From contig JALFNN010000060.1 of NCBI GenBank assembly GCA_022774325.1, positions 1 through 64,000 on the forward strand: DNA of 64,000 nt, in the 5' to 3' direction. How positions within the stretch are numbered: the first letter of the stretch is position 1; the number at the start of each line of letters is the position of its first letter. Below, piece by piece: positions 52,908 through 62,250 of the stretch. This stretch comes from a bacterium. Its GTDB lineage: Bacteria; Bacillota; Clostridia; Lachnospirales; Lachnospiraceae. Below the pieces are notes generated by a model. The model was not told where the DNA came from and searched no databases. It saw only the letters and a list, made by a program, of their open reading frames with translations. The translations under genes were made by a program, and so were the position numbers.

Positions 52908-54244
52908 TCAATTTCTTCAGGTATCCATTTCGCCTTCCAGGCATAAAGAGCCATCAGCGAAGCCCCGATGATCCACGAAATCGGATATGCCATAAAGATC
53001 CATTTCATCTCACCAAATCTGGGTACTGTAACGTTCAGCCAGATGATCCGGTAAATGCAAAGCGAAAAAATGATAATAAACATCGGTGGCAGTGTTTTTC
53101 CTGTTCCGCGGATGGATCCTGCCAGGATCTGCATAATCGCAAGTATAAAATAGAATGGGCAGAAAAACCGCAGAATATATACACCCAGTTCCACCACATG
53201 CGGATCGTCCACAAAAATATGCAGGATGTTCCCTCCGAAGAGAAACAACAGAGTTCCCGAACACAGCGAGTAAATGACTCCCATGCTTACGGATACCAGA
53301 ACGCCTTTCTTCACCCGGTCATAGCGTTTAGCCCCTACATTCTGTCCGGCAAATGTTGTTGCCGCCATTCCGAAGCTCAGCACCGGAAGGATGTTGAATC
53401 CGTCAATCTTAATGTACGCCGCAAATGCCGCCATCAGATCCGCCCCAAAGCGGTTCACATTTGCCTGAATCACAACATTTGAAAAAGAAATTACCATATT
53501 CTGAATTCCAGCCGGGATGCCGATCCGAATGATTCTGGCGGCCATAATCTTATCCAACCGGATGCTCCTCAGTTTTAAACGATACAGATCCTTACTTTTC
53601 ATCAAGTACTGCAGAATACATACACAGGAAATAAACTGCGCAATATCTGTAGCAAGTGCTACCCCTTCTACACCCATATGAAATACAACTACAAAAATCC
53701 AGTCCAGAACAATGTTGGATCCGGCAGCAATCATCAGATACTGCAATGCTTTTGCCGAATTTCCCACCGCATTCAGAATTCCTGCGGCATAATTATAAAC
53801 GACGGAAAACAGCATTCCACCAAAAAAAATCCGCATATAAAGCACCGCCTGCGGCAGCACTTCCTTTGGTGTTCCCATCCAGTTCAGAAATATCGGAGCT
53901 GCCGATATGCCAATCGCCATCATGATAAGTCCGAAAATAATTGCGATTGCAACAGTTGTGTGAACAGCTTTCTCTACTCCTCTCTCATCTTTGGCACCAT
54001 ATTGCTGCGCGATCACAACTCCCGCACCCACAGATGCCCCAATACAAAATGCCAGCAACAGATCGATCAATGCACCACAGGCCCCGACTGCCGCGAGTGC
54101 ATGCTTTCCTATATAATTTCCTACGATAATAGAATCGACCGTGTTATAAAGCTGCTGAAATAGATTTCCCAGAATCAACGGTACTGCAAATCGGATCAAT
54201 TGGTGCCAGATACTTCCTTCTGTCATTGATGTCGACTTTTCCAC
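52904..54244 (-). CDS. MATE family efflux transporter
   Basis: 446 residues, twelve TM helices. N-lobe FAVPLILGNLFQQLYNTVDSIIVG and C-lobe IGIPAGIQNMVISFSNVVIQ are the two homologous halves; FAGQNVGAKRYDRVKKG is typical of the loop between them. Expected Na+ or H+ driven export of drugs or metabolites. GTG start at 54244 with GGAGAGGGGG seven bases before. Stop lies inside the structured element. Substrate unknown. Confidence 0.93.
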   Translation of the reverse strand: MEKSTSMTEGSIWHQLIRFAVPLILGNLFQQLYNTVDSIIVGNYIGKHALAAVGACGALIDLLLAFCIGASVGAGVVIAQQYGAKDERGVEKAVHTTVAIAIIFGLIMMAIGISAAPIFLNWMGTPKEVLPQAVLYMRIFFGGMLFSVVYNYAAGILNAVGNSAKALQYLMIAAGSNIVLDWIFVVVFHMGVEGVALATDIAQFISCVCILQYLMKSKDLYRLKLRSIRLDKIMAARIIRIGIPAGIQNMVISFSNVVIQANVNRFGADLMAAFAAYIKIDGFNILPVLSFGMAATTFAGQNVGAKRYDRVKKGVLVSVSMGVIYSLCSGTLLFLFGGNILHIFVDDPHVVELGVYILRFFCPFYFILAIMQILAGSIRGTGKTLPPMFIIIFSLCIYRIIWLNVTVPRFGEMKWIFMAYPISWIIGASLMALYAWKAKWIPEEIE

Positions 54245-54383
54245 CTTTCTTCCCCCTCTCCATACAATTCTCCTCTAAGACTTCCTCTCCCAGTATAACG
54301 AATCCTTCCGCATCACGCAACCTTCTTCTCTCTTCTTCTGTCTTTCCCTGTAGCCATCTTCTGTATTCTTTTTGATTCATTCA

Positions 54384-54437
54384 TTGTATTGCATTTTTCC
54401 AAATGCTATAATAACAATGCCGGAGCAAATTTGCTCC
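54384..54437 (+). promoter_or_regulatory. promoter and palindromic operator of pip
   Basis: TTGTAT (54384-54389), 17-bp spacer, TATAAT (54407-54412), then a perfect 16-bp palindrome GGAGCAAATTTGCTCC (54422-54437) over the expected start of transcription, a good repressor site. Confidence 0.7.
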
Positions 54438-54485
54438 AAATGTCTGAAAAGAATGAAAATGAAAAACTTCAGGAGGTACAAAAGA

Positions 54486-55367
54486 ATGAAAATTACAGAA
54501 GGCTATATGCCTTTCATGGGATATCAGACCTATTACCGCATAGCCGGCGAATGTACCGGAAACAAAAAGCCTCTGCTTTTACTCCACGGCGGTCCCGGCT
54601 CTACACACAATTATTTCGAATTATTGGATGAGCTTGCGGAAGACGGCCGCGCCATCATTTCCTACGATCAGCTCGGATGCGGAAATTCTTATCTGGACGG
54701 TCATCCAGAATTGTGGTGTTCCGAGACATGGGACAACGAATTAATGGCACTTAGAAAGCATCTGGGACTGACCGAACTTCACCTGCTCGGTCAGTCATGG
54801 GGCGGTATGCTTGCCATCGAATATCTCTGCGATTACAAACCGGATGGGATCAAATCCGTCATCCTCTCCAGCACGCTTCCTTCTTCTCAATTATGGGCAC
54901 ATGAACAGCACCGATTGATCAGCTTCATGTCCAGGGAAGATCAGGATGCAATCGCACGTGCCGAAGAAAGCGGCAATTTCGATGATCCGGATTATCTTGC
55001 AGCCAACGACCGGTTCATGCTGCTGCACTGCGCCGGTGCGGTGACAGAAGATGCACCGGAATGTCTGCGCCGTCCGAAGAAATCCGGAAAAGAGGCCTAT
55101 CTGTACGGCTGGGGTCCGAATGAATTTACACCGTCAGGAAGCCTTGCAAATTGGGAATATCGTGAAAAGATCGGAAATATCCAGGAACCGGCACTGATCA
55201 TCAATGGCACCAACGATCTCTGCACCCCGCTTGTTGCCAAGACCATGTATGATGCCATTCCGAATTCCCGATGGGAACTCTTCGACGGATGCCGCCATAT
55301 GTGCTTTGCAGAAGACACAAAAAAATACTGTGCGCTCCTTCGTGAGTGGATGGCGCAGCATGATTAA
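54486..55367 (+). CDS. pip: proline iminopeptidase
   Basis: Alpha/beta hydrolase removing N-terminal proline from peptides. Oxyanion segment LLLHGGPGSTHNYF, nucleophile Ser in LLGQSWGGMLAIEY, Asp in INGTNDLCTP, His in GCRHMCF. N-terminus MKITEGYMPFMGYQTYYRIAGE is the PepIP form. 293 residues. Start at 54486 has AGGAGG nine bases upstream; the open frame extends higher without a site. Followed by the EamA gene after 21 bases. Confidence 0.92.
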   Translation: MKITEGYMPFMGYQTYYRIAGECTGNKKPLLLLHGGPGSTHNYFELLDELAEDGRAIISYDQLGCGNSYLDGHPELWCSETWDNELMALRKHLGLTELHLLGQSWGGMLAIEYLCDYKPDGIKSVILSSTLPSSQLWAHEQHRLISFMSREDQDAIARAEESGNFDDPDYLAANDRFMLLHCAGAVTEDAPECLRRPKKSGKEAYLYGWGPNEFTPSGSLANWEYREKIGNIQEPALIINGTNDLCTPLVAKTMYDAIPNSRWELFDGCRHMCFAEDTKKYCALLREWMAQHD

Positions 55368-55388
55368 CCTTTAGGAGTGACTTTGCAT

Positions 55389-56258
55389 ATGACTAAAAAG
55401 CAAAAAGGGATCCTGTTTATCATTACTTCTGCGTTTTGCTTTTCCCTGATGAATATGTTTGTAAAGTTATCGGGAGACTTGCCTTCTGTACAGAAAAGTT
55501 TCTTTCGAAACCTTGTTGCAGTTGTTGTCGCCGCAATTCTTCTAAAACGGAGCGGAGCGGCTTTCCGCTGGAAGAAGGGCAATCTGGGCCTTCTCATTGC
55601 CCGTTCCGCTTTCGGCACTTTGGGAATTCTGTGCAATTATTATGCGATCAGCCACATGAATCTGGCAGATGCATCGATGCTGAATAAGCTGTCACCGTTT
55701 TTCGTCATCCTGTTTTCTTATTTCTTTTTGAAAGAAAAGGTGACCCCGACACAGGCATTCTGTGTGATTGCGGCTTTCCTTGGCAGTCTGTTCATCATCA
55801 AACCGGGCTTCGCCTTCGGCGACACACTTCCGGCGCTGCTCGGATTTTTGGGTGGATTTGGTGCAGGTGCCGCTTATACAGCCGTTCGCGGACTGGGACT
55901 GAAAGGAGAAAACGGTTCTTTTATCGTATTCTTCTTTTCTGTCTTCTCATGCGCCGCGATCCTGCCGGTCCTGATCTTCATTTATGAACCGATGAGCCCG
56001 CTTCAGCTTCTGTATCTGCTTCTTGCCGGTATCTGTGCTTCCGGCGGACAGTTTGCAATCACCGCTGCTTATGCAAATGCACCGGCAAGTGAGATTTCGA
56101 TCTACGACTATTCCATCGTGATTTTTGCCAGCATCTGGAGCTTTCTCCTCTGGCATGACATCCCGGATGCACTCAGCGTGATCGGATATCTCATCATTTT
56201 CGGTTCATCACTGCTTATGTTTTTGTACAACTCCAAACGTGCAAAACAGAGAAATTGA
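55389..56258 (+). CDS. EamA/DMT family transporter
   Basis: 289 residues, ten TM helices in two EamA halves (ITSAFCFSLMNMFVKL and GFGAGAAYTAVRGLGLKG open the halves). Typical LNKLSPFFVILFSYFFLKEK between helices 3 and 4. Exporter of metabolites or amino acids; substrate not readable. ATG at 55389 with AGGAG upstream; shares the pip promoter. Confidence 0.9.
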   Translation: MTKKQKGILFIITSAFCFSLMNMFVKLSGDLPSVQKSFFRNLVAVVVAAILLKRSGAAFRWKKGNLGLLIARSAFGTLGILCNYYAISHMNLADASMLNKLSPFFVILFSYFFLKEKVTPTQAFCVIAAFLGSLFIIKPGFAFGDTLPALLGFLGGFGAGAAYTAVRGLGLKGENGSFIVFFFSVFSCAAILPVLIFIYEPMSPLQLLYLLLAGICASGGQFAITAAYANAPASEISIYDYSIVIFASIWSFLLWHDIPDALSVIGYLIIFGSSLLMFLYNSKRAKQRN

Positions 56259-56261
56259 AAT

Positions 56262-56837
56262 TTAGTTAAGATTCAAGATGTCGGCTCCCAGTAGGCCGGC
56301 ATCTTTTGCATCATGCGTCACAACAATCAACGTTTTTCCCTCAAGACATCTTCGTACGTACTCAGCAGTCAATTTTCTCGTTTCTTCGTCCAACCCTTTG
56401 AACGGTTCATCCATCACCACACAGTCTGCATCTGCAAGAAGAGCCCGGACAATAGCCACTCTTCGCTTCATTCCCCCGCTCAGCTCACGCACCGGTCTCT
56501 GATATACTTCTTTCAGATTCACTTCCCGGAACGCCTCCTGAATTGCCGATTCATCCAGTTTTCTTCTCGCAGTCAGGCGGACGTTCGCCGCCGCACTTAG
56601 ATTCTCGCAGAGCCGGTTTTCCTGAAACACCGCAGCCATTTTCCCATGCGGAACCCCTGCAATTTCTCCCGCATCCGGTTTTTCCAGACCAAGCAGCAGA
56701 TGGATCAACGTCGTCTTCCCGATTCCGGATTCTCCCATGACGCAGGTGGTTTTCCCTTCCGGAAAACAACAGGAAAATCGGTTAAATACATACAATTCTC
56801 CGTAAGATTTACTGAGTTCCTTTATCCTGATATCCAT
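56262..56837 (-). CDS. ABC transporter ATPase, SsuB/TauB type
   Basis: 191 residues, a short single ATPase domain. Walker A GESGIGKTTLIHLL, signature ELSGGMKRRVAIVRAL, Walker B CVVMDEPFKGLD, His switch LIVVTHDAKDA. Energises the permease 12 bases upstream. Family imports sulfonates, taurine, nitrate or pyrimidine/thiamine precursors. Shorter than the usual 240-260 because the C-terminal part is trimmed. Confidence 0.88.
   Translation of the reverse strand: MDIRIKELSKSYGELYVFNRFSCCFPEGKTTCVMGESGIGKTTLIHLLLGLEKPDAGEIAGVPHGKMAAVFQENRLCENLSAAANVRLTARRKLDESAIQEAFREVNLKEVYQRPVRELSGGMKRRVAIVRALLADADCVVMDEPFKGLDEETRKLTAEYVRRCLEGKTLIVVTHDAKDAGLLGADILNLN
56275..56305 (+). terminator. terminator of pip-EamA inside the ATPase 3' end
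   Basis: AAGATGTCGGC and GCCGGCATCTT pair with one wobble, followed by TTTTGC on the plus strand. The stem also encodes the last residues of the convergent ATPase (AGLLGADIL). Confidence 0.6.
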
Positions 56838-56849
56838 ACCGCTCCTCCT

Positions 56850-57638
56850 CTAATGCTTCTCGATCCGGCCGACGATTGCGCGAAGTCCGGCCAGAAAACA
56901 TTTCTCAAATAGAAAGCTGATTACAATGATCACAATCGTCCAGGCAAACAGATCCGGTGTATTCAGATAAACTTTCGCATGATACAGTTTTTCTCCGATC
57001 GAGCCGGAGGGCACACCGATCACCTCCGCAGCAACTCCCGCCTTCCAGCAGAGCCCGAGTCCCAATGTACAGGCTGTTAGAAGATAGGGCAGAATCTGGG
57101 AAATGTAGATATAGCAGATCCGTTTGCCCATTCCGACGCCAAATATATCCGCCATTTCCAAAAGCTTCCTGTCTGTCTGGCGGATTCCCTGCAGAATATT
57201 CGTGTACACCACCGGAAGCACCATCAGAAAGGAGATAAATACCGACAGATTTCTGGATGGTATCCAGATCAGACACAAAATAATAAAGGATGCCACCGGA
57301 GTTGACTTGATCACCGTAATCAGCGGACCAAAGAGAACCGCTGCAAAAGAAAACCGGTAAGCAACCACAGCCTGTATACAGCCAGTCACCAATGCAAGCA
57401 AAAATCCGAGTACAATTCTTCCGAAGCTGAATCCGACAGACTTCCAGAAATCGTAAGTCACGATCAGCTCTCCCAGTTTCTTTATAACAGAAACAGGAGA
57501 TGCCAAAAGGATCTCCTGTCCAAGCCACATACTGGCCAGCTGCCAGACTGCGATCCAGAACGCAGCCGCCAGCACCTGTATTCCGTATTTTTTCATCCAT
57601 GACTCTCTACGTTTATCGTTTGTAATAGAACGCATCAT
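56850..57638 (-). CDS. ABC transporter permease, SsuC/TauC type
   Basis: 262 residues, about six TM helices, with the BPD_transp_1 coupling region GVGMGKRICYIYISQILPYLLTACTLGLGLCWKAGVA (EAA-like loop). Start near 57638 has GGAGGAAG upstream and overlaps the binding-protein gene by 26 bases. Forms the membrane channel for the lipoprotein encoded just before it. Confidence 0.9.
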   Translation of the reverse strand: MMRSITNDKRRESWMKKYGIQVLAAAFWIAVWQLASMWLGQEILLASPVSVIKKLGELIVTYDFWKSVGFSFGRIVLGFLLALVTGCIQAVVAYRFSFAAVLFGPLITVIKSTPVASFIILCLIWIPSRNLSVFISFLMVLPVVYTNILQGIRQTDRKLLEMADIFGVGMGKRICYIYISQILPYLLTACTLGLGLCWKAGVAAEVIGVPSGSIGEKLYHAKVYLNTPDLFAWTIVIIVISFLFEKCFLAGLRAIVGRIEKH

Positions 57639-58644
57639 CCGGTATACTTCCTCCAATGATCTGTGGATTCTGTTCCAACAGTGTATTCAGATAACCGGAC
57701 AGCATCGTCTTCAATTCATCACCCTCAATAAATACGATACTACATTCCGGGATTGCTTTTACTGCAACTTCCTTCGTAACAATTTCATGTGCCCCGATAA
57801 TCTCTGCCGCAGCCTCCACATCACTGTTTACAAAATCGACGGATTTTTCATAGGCATCCATGAAGATCTTCACGTCGTCTTCATGTTCCTTCAGATATTC
57901 ATTCCGCACGATTACAACGCCGGTAATCAGACGGCTTCCATCGTCGATACTGCTTTCCCAGAGTTCGTTGAGATCCAGGGCCACGCGCAGATTCTCATTT
58001 TTCATGAGTGCCGTAGTCACGAACGGCTGCGGAAGAAGTCCGACTGCTGCCGTATCTGCTGCCAGTGCCGCGACGACCTCTGCATGCTCGGATTTGTATT
58101 CAACCGTCACATCCTTCTCCGGATCCAGGCCATTTGCCTTCAATACCGAATTCAATGCATATTCCGGCGTTGCTCCTTTGCCGCTGGAATAGATTGTTTT
58201 CCCTTTCAGATCCGCCGCCGAATGGATTGTATCGCCATTTTCCACCAGATACAATACGCCCAGCGTATTCGCAGCCAGTACACTAATCTGCTTCTCCGTC
58301 TTCTGATAAAGAGTCGCTGCAAGGTTTGCAGGAATCGCTGCAATATCTACCTGTCCCTGTACAACCATCGGAACCATTTCATCCGGAGATGCCACAATAG
58401 AAACATTATAGTTTTCATCGTCAAGCAACTGTGCCATTCCCATCGCAGTAGGGCCTTTCATTGCACCAATGTTGATCACCGCTGACGGTTTTGCCTCCTC
58501 CGGCTCTTTATTCTCTTCTTCTGTCTCCTGCTGCTCCTCTTCTTTCACATCTTCCTTCGCATCTTCCCTGGAACCGCATCCGGATAATGCAGCCACACCC
58601 ATGCAAAGGACAAGAAGCAGTGCTGTCAATTTTTTCTTCTTCAT
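57613..58644 (-). CDS. ABC substrate-binding lipoprotein, NMT1/SsuA type
   Basis: 343 residues. Lipoprotein signal (LTALLLVLCMGVAALSGC), Glu-rich spacer, then NMT1/THI5-like domain: INIGAMKGPTAMGMAQLL, EMVPMVVQGQVDIAAIPANLAATLYQ, LKGKTIYSSGKGATPEYAL, VGLLPQPFVTTALM. Start at 58644 has AAAAGGAGAAGG. MKGPTAMG suggests relation to putative aliphatic sulfonate/nitrate or thiamine-precursor binding proteins; substrate uncertain. Confidence 0.9.
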   Translation of the reverse strand: MKKKKLTALLLVLCMGVAALSGCGSREDAKEDVKEEEQQETEEENKEPEEAKPSAVINIGAMKGPTAMGMAQLLDDENYNVSIVASPDEMVPMVVQGQVDIAAIPANLAATLYQKTEKQISVLAANTLGVLYLVENGDTIHSAADLKGKTIYSSGKGATPEYALNSVLKANGLDPEKDVTVEYKSEHAEVVAALAADTAAVGLLPQPFVTTALMKNENLRVALDLNELWESSIDDGSRLITGVVIVRNEYLKEHEDDVKIFMDAYEKSVDFVNSDVEAAAEIIGAHEIVTKEVAVKAIPECSIVFIEGDELKTMLSGYLNTLLEQNPQIIGGSIPDDAFYYKR

Positions 58645-58673
58645 ATCCTTCTCCTTTTTTACCCTTTTCGGCT

Positions 58674-59549
58674 TTATACGCAAATCTGATATACCGCAGT
58701 GAAGATTTCTCCGGCTTTCAGAACATTGCCCCATTCTCTTTCTTCCAGTTTCTGTCCGAAATCCGCCCGGTCACTTCTTCCGTACCAGGGTTCAATGCAG
58801 ACAAACGGCGCATGCTTCCCTGCCGGTGACCAGATTCCGAATAGAGGTGCTTCAAATCTAACTTCCAGATATTTTTCACCTTCCGGCGTATACAAAGCAA
58901 CTTTATGGGCCTGATCATGTTCCACGATCAGCGCATCCTCATCAAACAGCGAATCTGTAATCTGCAGCATTCCGTCCGTGAGTTCCAGCACCTTCGTCCT
59001 CTCGGACACCGTGCCGTTCTCATCCAGCACACTGGCCGTAAGCGGCTCACAAGTATCGAACCCGATCCGGTAATCCGTCTGCTTCTCCCCCGCTCTCAAC
59101 GGACAGTTGAAAGCCGGATGGCCGCCGATGGAGAAATACATCTCCCGATCATTTTTATTCGTTACTCTCCAAAGTACCTCCACCGTCCGTCCCTGCAGCC
59201 TGTATCCCAATTCCAGTCGGAAACCAAACGGATATTTTTCCAGAGTCTCAGGGGAATCTTCCAACGCAAACCAGATTTCATCACCTTTTTCGGATACCAG
59301 TTCAAAATCCATATCCCGGGCAAATCCATGCTGGGAAAGTGAATACCATTTTCCATCGAAACAGCTTTGTTTCTCTCTGTAATTTCCCACAAGAGGGAAA
59401 AGCACCGGCGAAGTACGTCCCCAGTATGCCGCATCTCCACACCACAAATATTCCTGCCCGCTGCAGTTATCTATTAATGACTTCATCTCTGCCCCATGAG
59501 CATCGATCTCCAGTGTCAGGCTTTCGTTCCTGATTTGAAACCTTTCCAT
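58674..59549 (-). CDS. aldose 1-epimerase family protein
   Basis: 291-residue galactose-mutarotase-like beta-sandwich. Family residues in GAEMKSLID, SQHGFARDMDFE (catalytic His), SIGGHPAFNCPL (second His) and FVCIEPWYGRSD with the catalytic Glu region. Close to the LacX/YihR subgroup. Interconverts anomers of a sugar. Lies 29 bases before the ABC binding-protein gene; any shared role is unclear. Confidence 0.88.
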   Translation of the reverse strand: MERFQIRNESLTLEIDAHGAEMKSLIDNCSGQEYLWCGDAAYWGRTSPVLFPLVGNYREKQSCFDGKWYSLSQHGFARDMDFELVSEKGDEIWFALEDSPETLEKYPFGFRLELGYRLQGRTVEVLWRVTNKNDREMYFSIGGHPAFNCPLRAGEKQTDYRIGFDTCEPLTASVLDENGTVSERTKVLELTDGMLQITDSLFDEDALIVEHDQAHKVALYTPEGEKYLEVRFEAPLFGIWSPAGKHAPFVCIEPWYGRSDRADFGQKLEEREWGNVLKAGEIFTAVYQICV

Positions 59550-59614
59550 TATGATTCCCTCTCTTTCTCCTTTTATTCCGGATACAGACTCTTACATCCT
59601 GCCCTGCTTTTGTG

Positions 59615-60127
59615 TTACTGTGCTTCTACCAGATATCCTTTCTGCCTAAGCATATCCTCTATCATATCCAGAGTTTCCTCCGAGTCCGCTTCAACCCGGT
59701 GATAATGATAGTTCGAAGTAATATTTTTCAGCGGACTGGACTTTCCGCTTTGTATATCTTCCAGAAATTCCTTCACCTTTCTGCGCGAAGTAATTCCAAG
59801 CGGCGCTTCCATTCGTCCGTAAACTCTGTGATTTACCATCACATTGATAATCTTGCCCCCCAGATCCACGATCGAGCACAGTTCATCTTCGAGCTGTTCA
59901 TCGGTATGATTCACCTTGAAAACTCTCTCTGCCTGGCTCGGTGCATTCAGAATATATCCCCTGTTGGTAGAAATAATATCATATCCTGCTGCCCGGATCA
60001 GCGCGATATCCTGTACGATCACCTGCCGGCTCACGTCAAATCTCGCTGCCAGTTCCTTCCCCGAGACCGGAACCATACTGCTGCGGATTGTATTTACAAT
60101 CTCTTCCCGTCTTTGTGTCCCTGTCAT
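59615..60127 (-). CDS. niaR: niacin-responsive repressor NiaR
   Basis: 170 residues: HTH_11 winged helix (GTQRREEIVNTIRSSMVPVSGKELAARFDVSRQVIVQDI) and the metal/nicotinate-binding 3H domain (EDELCSIVDLGGKIINVMVNHRVYGRMEAPL, KSSPLKNITSNYHYHRVEAD). Start at 60127 with AAAGGAGA upstream. Last gene of nadABC; expected to repress the operon when niacin is present. Confidence 0.92.
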   Translation of the reverse strand: MTGTQRREEIVNTIRSSMVPVSGKELAARFDVSRQVIVQDIALIRAAGYDIISTNRGYILNAPSQAERVFKVNHTDEQLEDELCSIVDLGGKIINVMVNHRVYGRMEAPLGITSRRKVKEFLEDIQSGKSSPLKNITSNYHYHRVEADSEETLDMIEDMLRQKGYLVEAQ

Positions 60128-60154
60128 TCTACAAGTCTCCTTTATCAAATTACC

Positions 60155-61006
60155 CTACACTGCATGCAGATTCTTCATGGAAATATCGAGGATCGGTGCG
60201 GAATGTGTCAGCGCCCCACTGGAAATATAGTCCACGCCAATTGCAGTCAGTCTTGCAATATTTTCCTTCGTCACATTGCCGGAGCATTCGGTTTCGGCTC
60301 TTCCGTCAATGATACGGACGGCCTCTTTCATCTCCTCCGGTGACATATTATCCAGCATGATAATGTCCGCGCCGGCTTCCAGTGCTTCCCTTACCATATC
60401 CAGATTCTCCACTTCCACTTCGATCTTTCTGACAAACGGCGCATATTCCCTCGCCATCTCCACTGCCTTTTTCACACTTCCGGCAGCTCCGATATGATTA
60501 TCTTTCAAGAGGACTCCATCTGACAAATTATATCGATGGTTGAAGCCGCCTCCGACCCGTACTGCATATTTCTCAAATATACGCATATTCGGGGTCGTCT
60601 TTCTGGTATCCAGAAGTTTCGTTTTGCTTCCTTCCAGAAGCTTCACAACCGAATTCGTGTAGGTCGCGATCCCACTCATTCTCTGTAAATAGTTGAGCGC
60701 CACACGCTCACCGGAAAGCAGCACGCGAATGTCACCACGCACCACGCCCATCTGTTCGCCGCTCTTGACCGCATCGCCGTCTTTGCAGAAAAATTCCACT
60801 TCAGTCCCGGCATCCAACAGCTGAAATACTCTTGCAAATACATTCAGCCCCGCAATGATTCCGTCCTGCTTACAGATCAGCTGTACTTCTCCTCTCACAG
60901 CCTCTTTCATAACAGAATTCGTCGTAACATCTTCGCTTGAAATGTCTTCCTTAAGCGCCTCAAGAATTAAATGATCTGCCTGTAATGTCATCGTTATTTC
61001 GTTCAT
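60155..61006 (-). CDS. nadC: quinolinate phosphoribosyltransferase
   Basis: Forms nicotinate mononucleotide from quinolinate and PRPP. Type II PRTase fold with LLSGERVALNYLQRMSGIATYT, DTRKTTPNMRIFEKYAVRVGGGFNHRYNLSDGVLLKDNHI (quinolinate-binding Arg/His/Lys) and the barrel end VDYISSGALTHS. 283 residues. Third step of the operon. Confidence 0.97.
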   Translation of the reverse strand: MNEITMTLQADHLILEALKEDISSEDVTTNSVMKEAVRGEVQLICKQDGIIAGLNVFARVFQLLDAGTEVEFFCKDGDAVKSGEQMGVVRGDIRVLLSGERVALNYLQRMSGIATYTNSVVKLLEGSKTKLLDTRKTTPNMRIFEKYAVRVGGGFNHRYNLSDGVLLKDNHIGAAGSVKKAVEMAREYAPFVRKIEVEVENLDMVREALEAGADIIMLDNMSPEEMKEAVRIIDGRAETECSGNVTKENIARLTAIGVDYISSGALTHSAPILDISMKNLHAV

Positions 61007-61041
61007 CTCTGATTATACACTCCTTGTCCCATCTTTTCCAG

Positions 61042-62235
61042 TTATTTAACCGATCCTTCCGGCTTTACTTCATTTTTCCGACCAGAAATCCGGTTCGCCG
61101 CCCGTTTGGCAAATACCAGACTCTCCAAAAGTGAATTACTCGCCAGCCTGTTCGCCCCATGTACTCCGTTGCAGCTGGTCTCCCCGACTGCATACAGATG
61201 CTCCATCGAGGTCCGGCTGTCCGAATCCACCCAGATTCCGCCCATAAAATAATGCTGCGCCGGAACAACCGGAATACACTCCCTCGTCACATCGTACCCT
61301 TCTTCCAGACAATGCTGATAAATATTGGGGAAATGTTTCAAAATCGTCTCTTTATCAATATGTTCCATGGAAAGCCACACGTAATCCGTACCGTCCTTCT
61401 CCATTTCTTCTTTGATCGCTTTCGTCACCACATCCCGCGGAAGAAGTTCATTTACAAAACGCTCTTTCTTCTTATTATATAAGACCGCGCCCTCTCCCCG
61501 CACCGACTCAGAAATCAGGAAACGTCTTCCCGGTTTTGTGGAATACAGCGTCGTCGGATGGATCTGAACATAGTCCAGATGTTCCAGACGGATGCCGTGC
61601 TTCTTCGCCACATCCAGTGCATCTCCCGTCAAATGCGGGAAATTCGTGGAATGTTTATACCGTCCTCCGATTCCCCCGCTTGCAAGAATCGTATCCGGCG
61701 CAAAAATCTTCATTTCCGTTCCATCCTGAGCTGTCGCCACAATGCCCGAACAGATCCCATCTTCCTCCACGATATCCGTCATAGTTGTGTATTCATATAT
61801 TATAATATTTTTTCGTTTCTTTACCTGCTCAATTAGTTTACTCGTAATCTCTTTTCCCGTAATATCCTCATGAAATAAGATTCTTGGTTTTGAATGAGCC
61901 CCTTCGCGTGTATAGGCCAGTTCCCCATTTTCCCTGGCAAAATCCACACCATATCCGATCAGATCTCCGATAATCTCTCTGGAGCTTCGGATCATAATAT
62001 TCACCGACTCTTTCCGGTTCTCATAATGCCCCGCCCGCATCGTATCTTCAAAATAACTGTCGTAGTCATCATCGTCGCGCAGTACACAGATTCCGCCCTG
62101 CGCAAGGAAAGAATCACTGCTCTCCAGATCTGCCTTCGTAATCATGACGATCTGTTTCTCTTCCGGAAGATTGAGCGCTGCGAACAAACCTCCGACTCCG
62201 GTTCCTACGATCACTACATCCGTTTTCATTTCCAT
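61042..62235 (-). CDS. nadB: L-aspartate oxidase, short form
   Basis: FAD enzyme oxidising L-Asp to iminoaspartate. Rossmann VIVGTGVGGLFAAL, substrate-side HSKPRILFHEDITGKEI, VQIHPTTLYSTKPGRRFLISESVRGEGAVLYN and the FAD end ETSCNGVHGANRLASNSLLE. At 397 residues it stops soon after the FAD domain and lacks the C-terminal helical domain of the 530-residue E. coli protein, as in many anaerobic Clostridia. Start at 62235 has CGGAGG upstream. Confidence 0.94.
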   Translation of the reverse strand: MEMKTDVVIVGTGVGGLFAALNLPEEKQIVMITKADLESSDSFLAQGGICVLRDDDDYDSYFEDTMRAGHYENRKESVNIMIRSSREIIGDLIGYGVDFARENGELAYTREGAHSKPRILFHEDITGKEITSKLIEQVKKRKNIIIYEYTTMTDIVEEDGICSGIVATAQDGTEMKIFAPDTILASGGIGGRYKHSTNFPHLTGDALDVAKKHGIRLEHLDYVQIHPTTLYSTKPGRRFLISESVRGEGAVLYNKKKERFVNELLPRDVVTKAIKEEMEKDGTDYVWLSMEHIDKETILKHFPNIYQHCLEEGYDVTRECIPVVPAQHYFMGGIWVDSDSRTSMEHLYAVGETSCNGVHGANRLASNSLLESLVFAKRAANRISGRKNEVKPEGSVK

Positions 62236-62250
62236 CTTCGTATCCTCCGC

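Noticed and set aside
54144..54380. 78-codon minus-strand ORF (MNQKEYRRWLQGKTEEERR...)
   Set aside because: Its last third overlaps the MATE gene by 101 bp in another frame, and no family is recognised; only its first 45 codons could be coding. Not strong enough to list.
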